Of a stretch of 12,565 nt of DNA, positions 1 to 7,734 are shown piece after piece. The notes beneath the pieces are model-generated. The model was not told the origin of the DNA. It was given only the letters and a program-made list of their open reading frames with translations, and did no database searches. Origin of the DNA: GWE2-40-63 sp050251815 (GTDB lineage Bacteria > Bacteroidota > Bacteroidia > Bacteroidales > SZUA-534); assembly GCA_050251815.1 (NCBI GenBank), contig JBFWMB010000105.1:1-12565 (forward strand), read 5' to 3'. How positions within the stretch are numbered: position 1 is the stretch's first letter; every line of letters begins with the position of its first letter. Position numbers and translations under genes: made by a program.

Positions 1-44
1 GACTTCTAAGCTGTGGGTCGCAGGTTCGAATCCTGCCGTGATCA
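1..44 (+). tRNA. tRNA-Arg (UCU), 5' end cut off by window
   Basis: This is the 3' part of a tRNA, from position 30 of standard numbering onward. The seven-base anticodon loop CTTCTAA lies at 3-9 and gives anticodon TCT (arginine, AGA/AGG codons). The remaining spacing is exact: 3' anticodon stem 10-14, five-base variable loop 15-19, T stem GCAGG/CCTGC at 20-24 and 32-36 around the loop TTCGAAT, 3' acceptor strand 37-43 and discriminator A at 44. CCA is not encoded, because the next bases are CGA. The visible stem pair 31-39 would be an A-G mismatch. A terminator follows within 15 bases. The D arm and 5' acceptor strand lie outside the window. Confidence 0.88.
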
Positions 45-57
45 CGAAAGAAAACAG

Positions 58-87
58 AAAAGCAGTTTCGTAATTGGAACTGCTTTT
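58..87 (+). terminator. Rho-independent terminator of the tRNA-Arg transcript
   Basis: The arms AAAAGCAGTT (58-67) and AACTGCTTTT (78-87) pair perfectly. A further T-G wobble and a C-G pair extend the stem to 12 bp around a six-base loop at 70-75, and the 3' arm ends in TTTT. It starts 14 bases after the tRNA discriminator, the usual place for a tRNA operon terminator. An almost identical copy lies 112 bases downstream. Confidence 0.75.
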
Positions 88-117
88 GTGATTTAATAAT
101 GGTTAATAACAAGCCCG

Positions 118-156
118 GCAGGTTCATGAGCAGGCGAACTAATCCTGCCGGGATCA
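118..156 (+). pseudogene. Degenerate tRNA-Arg 3'-end copy (T arm and acceptor strand)
   Basis: This stretch repeats the T arm and 3' acceptor strand of the upstream tRNA-Arg. The T-stem strands GCAGG (118-122) and CCTGC (144-148) are intact, but the T loop has grown from 7 bases to 21. The acceptor strand differs by one base (CGGGATC for CGTGATC). No D arm or anticodon arm precedes it, so it cannot be a working tRNA. The extended arms CCCGGCAGG (114-122) and CCTGCCGGG (144-152) form a perfect 9-bp inverted repeat. It may be an attachment-site scar of an excised element, or a remnant of a deleted tandem tRNA; the window does not decide between them. Confidence 0.6.
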
Positions 157-169
157 CGAAAGACAACAA

Positions 170-199
170 AAAAGCAGTTTCGTAATTGGAACTGCTTTT
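170..199 (+). terminator. Second copy of the tRNA terminator hairpin
   Basis: The arms AAAAGCAGTT (170-179) and AACTGCTTTT (190-199), with the same six-base loop, repeat the hairpin at 58-87 exactly. Any transcript escaping the first hairpin would meet the second. No gene lies between them, so this copy most likely came along with the tandem duplication and was not selected on its own. Confidence 0.6.
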
Positions 200-243
200 G
201 TGTTTTAATAAAGGTTAATAACAAGCCCGGCAGGTTCATGAGC

Positions 244-377
244 TAAATTCCATCCATTTACCAAATAACAGAATTATAAGATACACCTGCTACAAAATAT
301 GATAAGAAAATTGGCGTTTTTAAGCGAGCGGTTTATTTTTTACTATATTCAACCCACCAAATTAACCAAAGCATGAT
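244..377. other. AT-rich leader between tRNA repeat and kinase gene
   Basis: Together with the repeat region this makes 333 bases without a protein gene. I see no convincing hairpin, repeat or small reading frame here. The promoter of the histidine kinase should lie in it, but I cannot find a clean Bacteroidota-type pair (TTTG, about 20 bases, then TAnnTTTG). Confidence 0.5.
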
Positions 378-1304
378 ATGCAAAAACTCAAGTTTGAATA
401 TCGCTTCTTAATAACTTACCTTATTATTGGTGGATTGTGGATAAAATTTTCTGACAGTCTAGTTATCAGAACTTTCAACGACCCCTTATTCATCACCCAA
501 ATTCAAACCTATAAAGGTTGGGCTTTTGTGGCCATCACCGCTGTGTTTTTCTTTTTTATTATAAAACAGCACTTAGTAAAGATTCGCCTGGCCGAACAAA
601 AAGCCAAGGAAAGCGATCGCTTAAAAACCATGTTTCTTCAAAACATATCGCACGAAATACGCACGCCCATGAATGGTATCATTGGTTTCTCAGAATTACT
701 CACTTACCATTCGATTGACGAAGAAACCAAACTGGAATACATAAATATTATAAAAGACAGTTCGTTTCAATTGCTGTCAATAGTGAACGATGTACTGGAC
801 ATTTCGATGATTGAATCGGGAAATATAACAGTTAAGCATGAACCTATTGACCTAAACACCTTATTGGATGAATTATACCAGCTATTTATTCCGACATTTC
901 CAAAAAATGTAAGCGTAAAAGTTTCCAAGGGTTTACCAGATTCAAAGTGTATGATATTATCGGACAAAACCAAATTGCAGCAAATTCTTAACAACTTGTT
1001 GAATAACGCTATGAAATACACACCCAAGGGAACCATACACTATGGATACAGTGTTTATAAAAATGAACTTCGCTTTTTTGTTGAAGATACCGGTATTGGG
1101 ATGAGTGAAGAGCTTCAAACCAGGATTTTCAACCGGTTTTTAAAAGCCGAGGAAGGATTTACCAAATATTATCAGGGTGTTGGACTGGGGCTGGCCATTT
1201 GTAAAGGACATGTATCGCTATTAAATGGAAAAATATGGGTACAATCGGCTAAGGCAAAGGGAACTACTTTCTATTTTACCCTTCCCTACACGCAAGACAA
1301 ATAA
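378..1304 (+). CDS. Membrane sensor histidine kinase (HisKA/HATPase_c)
   Basis: A short membrane-bound histidine kinase of 308 residues that should autophosphorylate and pass phosphate to a response regulator. Two transmembrane helices (about residues 8-26 and 47-64) flank a roughly 20-residue outer loop. The first carries the 'GGLWIKFSD' sequence known from Bacteroidota kinases whose membrane anchor ends in 'QTYKGW'. There is no PAS, GAF or HAMP domain. The HisKA H box is FLQNISHEIRTPMNG with His92; the ATPase domain shows the N box (LLNNAMKYTPKG, Asn210), G1 (VEDTGIGM, Asp237), F box (IFNRFLKAE) and G2 (GVGLGLAICKG, 267-277). All catalytic boxes are intact. No receiver domain is fused and no regulator gene is adjacent, so it is an orphan kinase here. 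Its stimulus and partner are unknown. It converges on ppc with 22 bases between them. Confidence 0.9.
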   Translation: MQKLKFEYRFLITYLIIGGLWIKFSDSLVIRTFNDPLFITQIQTYKGWAFVAITAVFFFFIIKQHLVKIRLAEQKAKESDRLKTMFLQNISHEIRTPMNGIIGFSELLTYHSIDEETKLEYINIIKDSSFQLLSIVNDVLDISMIESGNITVKHEPIDLNTLLDELYQLFIPTFPKNVSVKVSKGLPDSKCMILSDKTKLQQILNNLLNNAMKYTPKGTIHYGYSVYKNELRFFVEDTGIGMSEELQTRIFNRFLKAEEGFTKYYQGVGLGLAICKGHVSLLNGKIWVQSAKAKGTTFYFTLPYTQDK

Positions 1305-1326
1305 AATTCAACAAGCTATTTGCTGT

Positions 1327-3897
1327 TTATACTGAATTCCGGCTGGCATTAATATTTCCGAATAACGAACGCATCACCATTTTTTCATAGCTCTCGACCA
1401 GTTTTTTATTACTTTCAGCTTTGGCTTTATGCAATTCAACCAGCGCATGCTGCTGAACAGTTAATAAGGGTAAAATTATGCGTTCCCTTAAACCAATGCT
1501 TAATTGACTGCGCGGATTATCGTCGAGCAAAGCATCCAAACCCGTCACTTTAAGTACCATCTCTTTACTCAACAAAAATTCCCGATGAATCAGTTCCCAG
1601 AAAGTACCAAAACGCGCATCGTTTTTCATATACCGGGTAATGGCAAAATTGGTTTTGCTCATGCTCTGCATGCTGTTAGCCAATAAGGTTTTAAAAAAAG
1701 TAGAATTCCGGTACAAATCCTTTAATGCCGACAAATTGCCCTGCTCTTCCTGAGCTTTTAAAGCACTTCCTACGCCATAAAAACCGGGAACATTCAGTTT
1801 AAACTGACTCCAGGCACCCACAAAAGGAATGGCCCGCAAATCTTCAAATTTTAACTTGTCCGATTTTGCCCGCTTCGATGGTCGACTTCCAATATTGGTC
1901 ATTCCATAGTATTGTAAAGTACTTCGTTCTTCTAAAAAAGGAAGAAACAAAGGATGATCCTTTAGTTCCTTATATTTTTGATAACTGGTATCAGCCATTT
2001 GCTCAATCAACTTACGTTGCGACGTATTCAAATTTGATGCAGGCCTGTCGAACAGGTTATTTTCGATTCCAGCCAGCAACAAATGGGTTAAATTATGAAC
2101 GGCTGCATCATTGTTTCCATAGTGTGAACTAATGGTTTGCCCTTGTACCGTAATTTGAATTTGTTTACTCTCGATGGTTTTACCCAAAGCAGCATAAAAC
2201 TGATGCGCATTACCTCCACCACGGGCTGGAGGTCCACCGCGACCATCAAAAAACAATACTTCGATACCATAAGCCCTCGAAACTTCAGTGATGGCTTCTT
2301 TGGCTTTAAAAATCGACCAATTGGCCATAATGTAACCGCCATCTTTGGTTCCATCAGAAAAACCAAGCATTACCGTTTGCTTATTATTTCGATGTGCCAA
2401 ATGCTGTATGTATTTTTTATTGCTATAAAGCTGTCGCATGGTTTTCCCAGCAAATTTTAAGTCGTCAACTGTTTCGAACAAGGGAACTACATCTAAAGGC
2501 GGTCTTGTTTTTCCCCAGGAAACAAGCCGGGCCATTGCCATAACTCGAGCAACATCAATTGCATTACGGCAATTACTAATTATGTAACGATGCGCGCCCA
2601 TTTCACCGTTACTTTCCTGAATGTCTTTAATAGCGCCAAACGATAGCAGGGTATCAGTAAGCACAACATCGTTTAAAGAGGGTACCTTAAGTACCTGGTT
2701 CAATGACAATAAAACTTCAATCTGTTCCTTTTCGGTGAGGCTCTCGAAATTGGAAGGTAGTATTTGTTGATGTACTTTTAACATAGCATCCCAGGCTTTT
2801 TTTAGTACGCGGCTATCCTGCCGCACATCGATACTGGCAAAAGAAAAACCAAACAATTGAATTTTCCTTCTTAATGCTTGTATTTTTTCCAAAAACAATC
2901 CCTGGTGTTCCGTCTGAACCAACTGTTCTATGCTAAATACCGCTTCCAAAAAACGCTCGGGACTAAATGATGCTGTGTTAGCTTTTGCACTTAATGCTTT
3001 TTCGAGTTTTTCTTCAAGTTCAATAAGCTTTTCCAGCACGCCGTCGAAACTCAAGCGGCGTTTCAACTGTTTTATATCGGTCACATAACACAAAATTATG
3101 GCTTTTCTGAGTTCCCCGGCAACTTTTTTTGTTGTATCGACCGTTACAAACGGATTGCCATCCCTATCACCTCCTGGCCAAAAACCCAGATTAATAAGTT
3201 TGTTATCAGCTGTTGCCAGACTTGTAAAGTTCTGATGTACCTTTTCTAACACTGTGCCGGCCGCATTGTAGAAAACATTTGAAAGATACCAGATGAGCGA
3301 TACCGCCTCATCAAAAACCGATGGTTTTTGTTTTCGGTAAAAAGGTGTTTTTCCCAATTGCATCAACAATTCGCGCGTGTAGGCAATATCGCCTTTTCCA
3401 ACCGATTCGGCCAAATCGCCGGCTATGGCAAGCACCGTACCCGGATAAAACTGGGTTGGGTGTGCCGTTAATACCAAACGCACGCTAAATTCAGTAAGCA
3501 GTTGCATCAACCGTTCTTCAAGCTGGTGTTCATTTACCTGGTTTTTCAATTGCTCCCACGAATCGATTGCATCAGTATTGTTAATTTGATTAAAAGCCGC
3601 TTCTTCCAAAGCATCAATTAAAACTACCTGACGTTCGACATACTGAATTATTTTAAAGAGAAATGCAATTTGCTCCTGTTTATTGAAATGGGGTTTATGA
3701 GCAACAAAAAACTGTTCCAGAATTTCGTTGGGAGCCAGACCATGTTCATAGCCTGCTTCGCAGGTCTCGTGTAACAATGGTAGCAACAATCCGGTTTGTT
3801 CAACAGCATCGAGTGGCAGGGTGAGAAACAAACTGTTATACAACTGAAACTTTAGGGCTACCAATTCTTTAAACGATTTTTCAATTTGCTTACTCAT
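1327..3897 (-). CDS. ppc: Phosphoenolpyruvate carboxylase
   Basis: Cytosolic enzyme that adds bicarbonate to phosphoenolpyruvate to make oxaloacetate, refilling the TCA cycle. At 856 residues it is slightly shorter than the 883-residue E. coli enzyme and looks complete. Visible motifs are LTAHPTQF with the catalytic His146, FWPGGDRDGNPFVT (239-252), the SDGTKDGG lysine loop (514-521, Lys518), the glycine-rich loop DGRGGPPARGGG (551-562, Arg559) and a C terminus ending RNSV, matching the family's RNTG end whose Asn takes part in aspartate inhibition in E. coli. Two departures from the textbook enzyme are Gln for Glu in TAHPTE and Asp551 where the usual HGRGG loop has His. I recall both from Bacteroidota homologues, so they probably mark a subfamily and not damage. 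It follows the HU gene on the same strand but is separated by a strong terminator, so it should have its own promoter. Confidence 0.95.
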   Translation of the reverse strand: MSKQIEKSFKELVALKFQLYNSLFLTLPLDAVEQTGLLLPLLHETCEAGYEHGLAPNEILEQFFVAHKPHFNKQEQIAFLFKIIQYVERQVVLIDALEEAAFNQINNTDAIDSWEQLKNQVNEHQLEERLMQLLTEFSVRLVLTAHPTQFYPGTVLAIAGDLAESVGKGDIAYTRELLMQLGKTPFYRKQKPSVFDEAVSLIWYLSNVFYNAAGTVLEKVHQNFTSLATADNKLINLGFWPGGDRDGNPFVTVDTTKKVAGELRKAIILCYVTDIKQLKRRLSFDGVLEKLIELEEKLEKALSAKANTASFSPERFLEAVFSIEQLVQTEHQGLFLEKIQALRRKIQLFGFSFASIDVRQDSRVLKKAWDAMLKVHQQILPSNFESLTEKEQIEVLLSLNQVLKVPSLNDVVLTDTLLSFGAIKDIQESNGEMGAHRYIISNCRNAIDVARVMAMARLVSWGKTRPPLDVVPLFETVDDLKFAGKTMRQLYSNKKYIQHLAHRNNKQTVMLGFSDGTKDGGYIMANWSIFKAKEAITEVSRAYGIEVLFFDGRGGPPARGGGNAHQFYAALGKTIESKQIQITVQGQTISSHYGNNDAAVHNLTHLLLAGIENNLFDRPASNLNTSQRKLIEQMADTSYQKYKELKDHPLFLPFLEERSTLQYYGMTNIGSRPSKRAKSDKLKFEDLRAIPFVGAWSQFKLNVPGFYGVGSALKAQEEQGNLSALKDLYRNSTFFKTLLANSMQSMSKTNFAITRYMKNDARFGTFWELIHREFLLSKEMVLKVTGLDALLDDNPRSQLSIGLRERIILPLLTVQQHALVELHKAKAESNKKLVESYEKMVMRSLFGNINASRNSV

Positions 3898-3992
3898 AAA
3901 TATTTATATTTATTAATAGTACAGTCGCCTGAACAAAATGTTTTTTGTTGAGGTAGAATTAGACTAAATCACAAGAAAGAAAGGAAAACAAA

Positions 3993-4020
3993 AAGGGCAT
4001 TTCCTTTAGGAAATGCCCTT
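3993..4020 (-). terminator. Rho-independent terminator of the HU gene
   Basis: A perfect 12-bp stem (3993-4004 with 4009-4020) closes a four-base loop. Read on the minus strand, the 3' arm runs into a T-rich tract (CCCTTTTTGTTTTCC). It begins 22 bases beyond the HU stop codon and should isolate HU from ppc. The plus-strand side has no comparable T tract and no gene arriving, so it is called for the minus strand only. Confidence 0.9.
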
Positions 4021-4042
4021 GATGTTTTATTGAAAAAATTGC

Positions 4043-4318
4043 CTACTTGTTAACAGTTTCGTCTAAAGCTTTACCAGCTTTGAACTTAGCAACTTTTTTA
4101 GCTGCAATTTTAATTTCTTTACCAGTTTGTGGGTTACGACCTGTGCGGGCAGCGCGCTCACTTACTGAGAAAGTACCGAATCCAACCAATTGGATACTTT
4201 GTTTCTTTCCTAAAGTTTCTTTAGTTGAGTCGATAAATGCATTTAAAGCTTTTTCAGCATCAGCTTTTGTCATTCCGGCTTTTGCAGCCATTGCAGCTAC
4301 TAATTCTTGTTTGTTCAT
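4043..4318 (-). CDS. hup: DNA-binding nucleoid protein HU
   Basis: Small basic histone-like protein of 91 residues, exactly the usual HU size. It works as a dimer that bends and compacts DNA and assists replication, recombination and repair. The N terminus MNKQELVAAMA and the following two helices are typical. The signature GFGTFSVSERAARTGRNPQTG (46-66) marks the start of the DNA-gripping beta arms, with the Arg-Asn-Pro tip (61-63) that intercalates into DNA. The C-terminal part is lysine-rich (AAKKVAKFKAGKAL). The start ATG at 4318 gives the canonical N terminus. IHF-type assignment is less likely because the sequence follows HU throughout. It appears monocistronic: 341 bases separate it from sbcC upstream, and a strong terminator follows. 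A TATATTTA element at about 4362-4369 (minus strand) resembles the Bacteroidota -7 box, but no good -33 box accompanies it. Confidence 0.96.
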   Translation of the reverse strand: MNKQELVAAMAAKAGMTKADAEKALNAFIDSTKETLGKKQSIQLVGFGTFSVSERAARTGRNPQTGKEIKIAAKKVAKFKAGKALDETVNK

Positions 4319-4659
4319 AGTGTTAATTTTTAAATTATTATAATATTTTTTAAAGCACAGCTAAATATAAGGAAAGATCTTATAGGTTTACCCTTTTTAA
4401 TCAAAAAAAAACCGCTTAAGCCCTAATTTTATTGAAGTTATCAACAATTTGAACCCGAAAATGAATAAAGTTGACGTTTAATACCCACTTATAATAAACT
4501 ATACTTCAAATAGTTAACTTTTGAGGAGTTGGTGACTTAAACTGTTGAAAAAAATTTCGCTTTTTTTGCTGAAAATACCTGAAAACAGGGCAATAAAGGC
4601 TGTTTTTTGTGTCATTTTATCGGGGAAAATGAGAACACTGGCTCCGAAAAAAGTCATTT
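4319..4659. other. 341-bp intergenic region between sbcC and HU
   Basis: AT-rich DNA between the end of sbcC and the start of HU, both on the minus strand. It should hold the HU promoter. Two weak inverted repeats lie near the sbcC end: TCATTTT/AAAATGA (4612-4618, 4626-4632) and AAAACAG/CTGTTTT (4582-4588, 4600-4606). Neither is followed by a T tract in the sbcC direction, so no convincing sbcC terminator is visible. A run of nine A's (T's on the minus strand) sits near 4404-4412 with no proper stem beside it. A 70-codon open frame on the plus strand (4545-4757) runs into sbcC and shows no protein-family features. Confidence 0.5.
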
Positions 4660-7600
4660 TTAGTGCGCCGGCTCAATTAAACTACCTCTTTCTTCGTCGT
4701 GATGAATGCGTATATGGGCATCAATTTCATGCTGAAGTTCCTCTACATGCGATATGATTCCAACTATGCGATTTTCGCTTCGTAAGGTCTTTAACGTATC
4801 AAATACTACCCGTAAAGATTCCCTGTCGAGGTTACCAAAACCTTCGTCGAGGAAAAAGAAGTTTTCTCTGCTTTCGCTCAATTTGTTTACATTATCGGCC
4901 AAAGCCAGGGCCAGCGACAAAGAAGCCTGAAATGTCTGACCTCCCGACAGGGTTTTTATATGCCGTACTTTTCCTCCGTTTAAAAAGTCGCGTACCTGGA
5001 AATTATTGTCGGCAGTAATCTCAAGACTTAACTTTTGCCCCGTAAGTTTAAAAAAGCGTTCATTAGCTATTTTACACAAATGCTGCAAATGAACGGTGGA
5101 TATATAATTGACAAAGCCATTTCCTTTAAACAGATTTTTTAATGTTTTAATCTGCTCTGCCCGCAATTGCAGTCTGGTTTGCTCCTTTTTCAGATTAGCC
5201 AGCCGCTCCAAATCAGAGCTAAGCTTTTTAAGTTTTGTCTGTGCCTGGATCAATTGTTTTTCTGATTGCTTTATGTTCAGTTCCAGTTCTTCGATGCTTT
5301 GAATTAATGCCTGATGCTCCTTTTCACTATAATCCTGCTTATTAATGGCCTGACTAATATCGGCCAATTGTTGTGTTGCCGCAGCCACTTGTTCCTTATA
5401 GGTTTCAATTTGTTGTTTGGCCAAATCAAGTTCAAGCGTTTGCTCTAAAACTTTTTTTATTTGCTCCAGATCAGTATACTTCGACTGCTGAATTTTGCTT
5501 TGCATTTGTTGGTTTTTGGTTTCCCAATCGCGGGTGGTATTTTCCAGACTTTTGTTTAATCCGCTTATCCGTTCCTGTTTTTTTGTTTTGCTGTGTTTTA
5601 ATTCCTCAAGTTGCTTGCTGGCTTTTTCGAAATTGGATTCAGCTTCATTGAAGGCTTTTTTACGTGTCTCCATTTCAGTTTGTATAACTGATAGCTCCAT
5701 ATTTTCCCAGTCATTTCCCTGTAAATTAATTAACTGAGTGCTTAGGGTTTCAATTTTTGATTTCAGCGCCTGCTGCTGCATCTTAAAGTCGTCGACTGCT
5801 TTTTTATAGCGTTCCAGATCTATTTGTTCCTGATTTTGTAAGTGCTGCATTTGCTCCTGCTTCTGCTCTATTACCCCGATTTGCTCCTGTGTTTTATTCG
5901 CATCATCGAAAGCCTGTTGAAGTAACTCTTTTGTACGGTATTTTTCCCAAACAAACAAGTCTTGATGTTGCCTGATTTGATTTTCTATAGCTTTTGACTT
6001 TTGCTCCAAATGAAACTGTAGTTCATTATTTGTGGCAAACTTATGCTCTAATATACCTGCCTGATTTCCCAGATAATCCAATTCCCGGGCAAATACTTTC
6101 AATTTTTCGCGTTCCTGCATCCAGGCTTCCAGTTTGTGTGCTGCTTGTTCGGGATTAAAAACCTGCGGATGGCTGGTAGAACCACACAAGGGACAGGGAG
6201 TTCCATCGGTAAGTTGTTCGGCATAAGCCGCCAGTTTGCTTTGAACCTGGGCATGTTCAATCTGTCCGGTTAAAACAGCTTCTTTATTTTCCAAGGCTTT
6301 TTTTGATGCAGCAATTAAAGCGGGTAATTCTTTCAACTGTTCCCAACTCAAATCCTGCGAAAGTTTACGATTTTTCAATTCGTTCACTTCCTGTTTTAGT
6401 TTCAACTCCTGCGCTGAGAGTTTCTTTTTTTCGTTTTGTAAATCCTGCAATTGAGTATGCAAATGTTCCTGTTTTATGTACCAGGCTTTTACTTCGTGCA
6501 GCACAACGGTTTGATTCAATTCCTTACCCAGACTATTGAGCTTAAGTGCTACTTTTTCGAGTTCTGTTTTTCGTTCAGCTAGTTGCTTTTCGTAAGTTGA
6601 AACGGTAAGGCTGCCCTCATGAATTCTTTTCGATAATTTTTCAAGCGCACCGCGTTCATTTATTATAAGAATAACCTTTCCCAATTCCTCTACCTGCTGT
6701 TGCAACAAATGGCGCTTGTCGTATGTGCTTTTTATAAGTTCAAAATTTTCAGCCTGCTTTTCGAGCTCTGTTTCAAGCAGGTTTAATTGTGCCGATTCAT
6801 GCGTTAAGTCCTTTTTCAGCTTTTCAATTTGCAGCTTCAACTCCTGCGAACTATCGAGCAGCGGTTTAAAATGAATCAGGCAATATTCAAAGCTAAGTAT
6901 ATCCTGCTCCAGTTTTTTTATCTGCTCTTTTTGTAGGTTTAAAGCGGCTAATCTGCTTTTCACCTGAATTTCACGTGCTTTCCATTCTTTCAGGTTATCA
7001 AGAACCCGTTTTTTATTTTGCTGTTCTTTGAATGTTTCAGTTAGCATTTGCACTTTTTGCTGACTCAATGCTATAAACGAATCCAGCATGGCCAGTTGCT
7101 CCGGATTGGTATCGCTTAGCGATTTTAATTGTCCTTCGAGAATGTGTAACTGCTCATCGTTTTTCTTTTCTATTCCGCTAACTTTAAAAAAGAGTTCAAA
7201 CTTTTCGAGGCTGAAAAGTTCCTTCATCATTTGGGTGCGATCGGCTTTACCCAACTGTAGAAATTCATGAAACTTACCTTGCGGAATAATAATGGTTCGT
7301 TTAAAATTTTCATAACTCAAACCAATAGCATTTTCAACCGAATCAAACGAAACGGGAATGATTTCCTTTTCAAACACCTGATACGCCAGACGGTCGAGTG
7401 TTTTTACATCATCAAATTTTTTGCTGTTTCGCCGTCCTTTTACTGTAATTAGAAACTCACTGCCTTCTTTGCCGGCTTTAAACCTGAATTCAATAAAAAG
7501 TTCATCGCTTTTTAAATTCATCATGTTGTAATTCCGGTTATCGCCCGAAAGGTTCAGCCGTTCGGTTTTTCCATATAAAGCAAAAGTTATGGCTTCAAGA

Positions 7601-7731
7601 ATGCTTGATTTTCCGCTCCCCACGGTTCCAAAAATTCCAAAAATTGAAGCGCTGGTAAGTTTTGTAAAATCGATGCTTTGCTTTTCCTGGTACGAGTATA
7701 GTCCTTTTATGGTAAGATGCAAGGGAATCAT
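4660..7731 (-). CDS. sbcC: SbcC/Rad50-type nuclease subunit ATPase
   Basis: ATPase subunit of the SbcCD (Rad50-Mre11) complex, which cuts hairpins, opens blocked or palindromic DNA ends and works in double-strand-break processing. It has 1023 residues, within the normal range of about 1000-1050. The order is complete: N-terminal ATPase half with Walker A GTVGSGKS (35-42), the Q-loop region at IIIPQGKFHEFL (147-158), a long Glu/Lys/Gln-rich coiled coil, the zinc hook CPLC (Cys513 and Cys516) almost exactly at the midpoint, the returning coiled coil, then the signature LSGGQ (928-932), Walker B FFFLDE (958-963), D loop GFGNLD (964-969) and switch His995. The start ATG lies 3 bases after the sbcD stop (TAGCTTATG), so the two are translationally coupled. 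No clear terminator follows. All key residues are present. Confidence 0.96.
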   Translation of the reverse strand: MIPLHLTIKGLYSYQEKQSIDFTKLTSASIFGIFGTVGSGKSSILEAITFALYGKTERLNLSGDNRNYNMMNLKSDELFIEFRFKAGKEGSEFLITVKGRRNSKKFDDVKTLDRLAYQVFEKEIIPVSFDSVENAIGLSYENFKRTIIIPQGKFHEFLQLGKADRTQMMKELFSLEKFELFFKVSGIEKKNDEQLHILEGQLKSLSDTNPEQLAMLDSFIALSQQKVQMLTETFKEQQNKKRVLDNLKEWKAREIQVKSRLAALNLQKEQIKKLEQDILSFEYCLIHFKPLLDSSQELKLQIEKLKKDLTHESAQLNLLETELEKQAENFELIKSTYDKRHLLQQQVEELGKVILIINERGALEKLSKRIHEGSLTVSTYEKQLAERKTELEKVALKLNSLGKELNQTVVLHEVKAWYIKQEHLHTQLQDLQNEKKKLSAQELKLKQEVNELKNRKLSQDLSWEQLKELPALIAASKKALENKEAVLTGQIEHAQVQSKLAAYAEQLTDGTPCPLCGSTSHPQVFNPEQAAHKLEAWMQEREKLKVFARELDYLGNQAGILEHKFATNNELQFHLEQKSKAIENQIRQHQDLFVWEKYRTKELLQQAFDDANKTQEQIGVIEQKQEQMQHLQNQEQIDLERYKKAVDDFKMQQQALKSKIETLSTQLINLQGNDWENMELSVIQTEMETRKKAFNEAESNFEKASKQLEELKHSKTKKQERISGLNKSLENTTRDWETKNQQMQSKIQQSKYTDLEQIKKVLEQTLELDLAKQQIETYKEQVAAATQQLADISQAINKQDYSEKEHQALIQSIEELELNIKQSEKQLIQAQTKLKKLSSDLERLANLKKEQTRLQLRAEQIKTLKNLFKGNGFVNYISTVHLQHLCKIANERFFKLTGQKLSLEITADNNFQVRDFLNGGKVRHIKTLSGGQTFQASLSLALALADNVNKLSESRENFFFLDEGFGNLDRESLRVVFDTLKTLRSENRIVGIISHVEELQHEIDAHIRIHHDEERGSLIEPAH

Positions 7732-7734
7732 AAG

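Larger units (their letters stand above)
31..243 (+). repeat. 112-bp tandem duplication of tRNA-Arg 3' end plus terminator
   Basis: Bases 31-131 and 143-243 align without gaps at an offset of 112, with 96 of 101 positions identical (differences at 39, 52, 57, 91 and 100 of the first copy). Each unit holds the end of the tRNA (last T-stem strand plus acceptor strand), an A-rich spacer, the terminator hairpin, an AT-rich stretch and the block at 113-131 or 225-243, which begins GCCCGGCAGGTTC. That block itself resembles the first half of the tRNA T arm (GCAGGTTC), so T-arm-like sequence occurs three times: 20-27, 118-125 and 230-237. After 243 the similarity stops abruptly. I infer tandem duplication, or repeated insertion, at a tRNA 3' end. 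Confidence 0.85.

Noticed and set aside
1310..1327. Weak hairpin (AAC-A-AGC / GCTGTT) between the convergent kinase and ppc genes, as a bidirectional terminator.
   Set aside because: Only six pairs with a bulge, low GC, no proper T tract on either strand, and it overlaps the ppc stop codon.
2088..2460. Opposite-strand and alternate-frame open reading frames within ppc (and similar ones in sbcC, sbcD and the other genes).
   Set aside because: They overlap strongly supported family genes, lack motifs of their own and are expected shadows of the real frames.
3932..3949. Perfect 7-bp inverted repeat AACAAAA/TTTTGTT upstream of ppc, as an operator.
   Set aside because: Almost pure A/T pairing in AT-rich DNA; such repeats are common by chance and nothing ties it to a regulator.
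4398..4420. Poly-A run (T9 on the minus strand) beside the palindrome GCTTAAGC, as a terminator.
   Set aside because: The palindrome is too short to make a stem with a loop, and no gene ends just before it on the minus strand.
4612..4632. Inverted repeat TCATTTT/AAAATGA just past the sbcC stop, as the sbcC terminator.
   Set aside because: Stem is AT-rich and the following bases on the minus strand are A-rich, not T-rich.
4545..4757. 70-codon plus-strand open frame beginning in the sbcC-HU gap.
   Set aside because: It runs into the 3' end of sbcC on the opposite strand and has no recognisable motif or coding character; most likely a chance frame.
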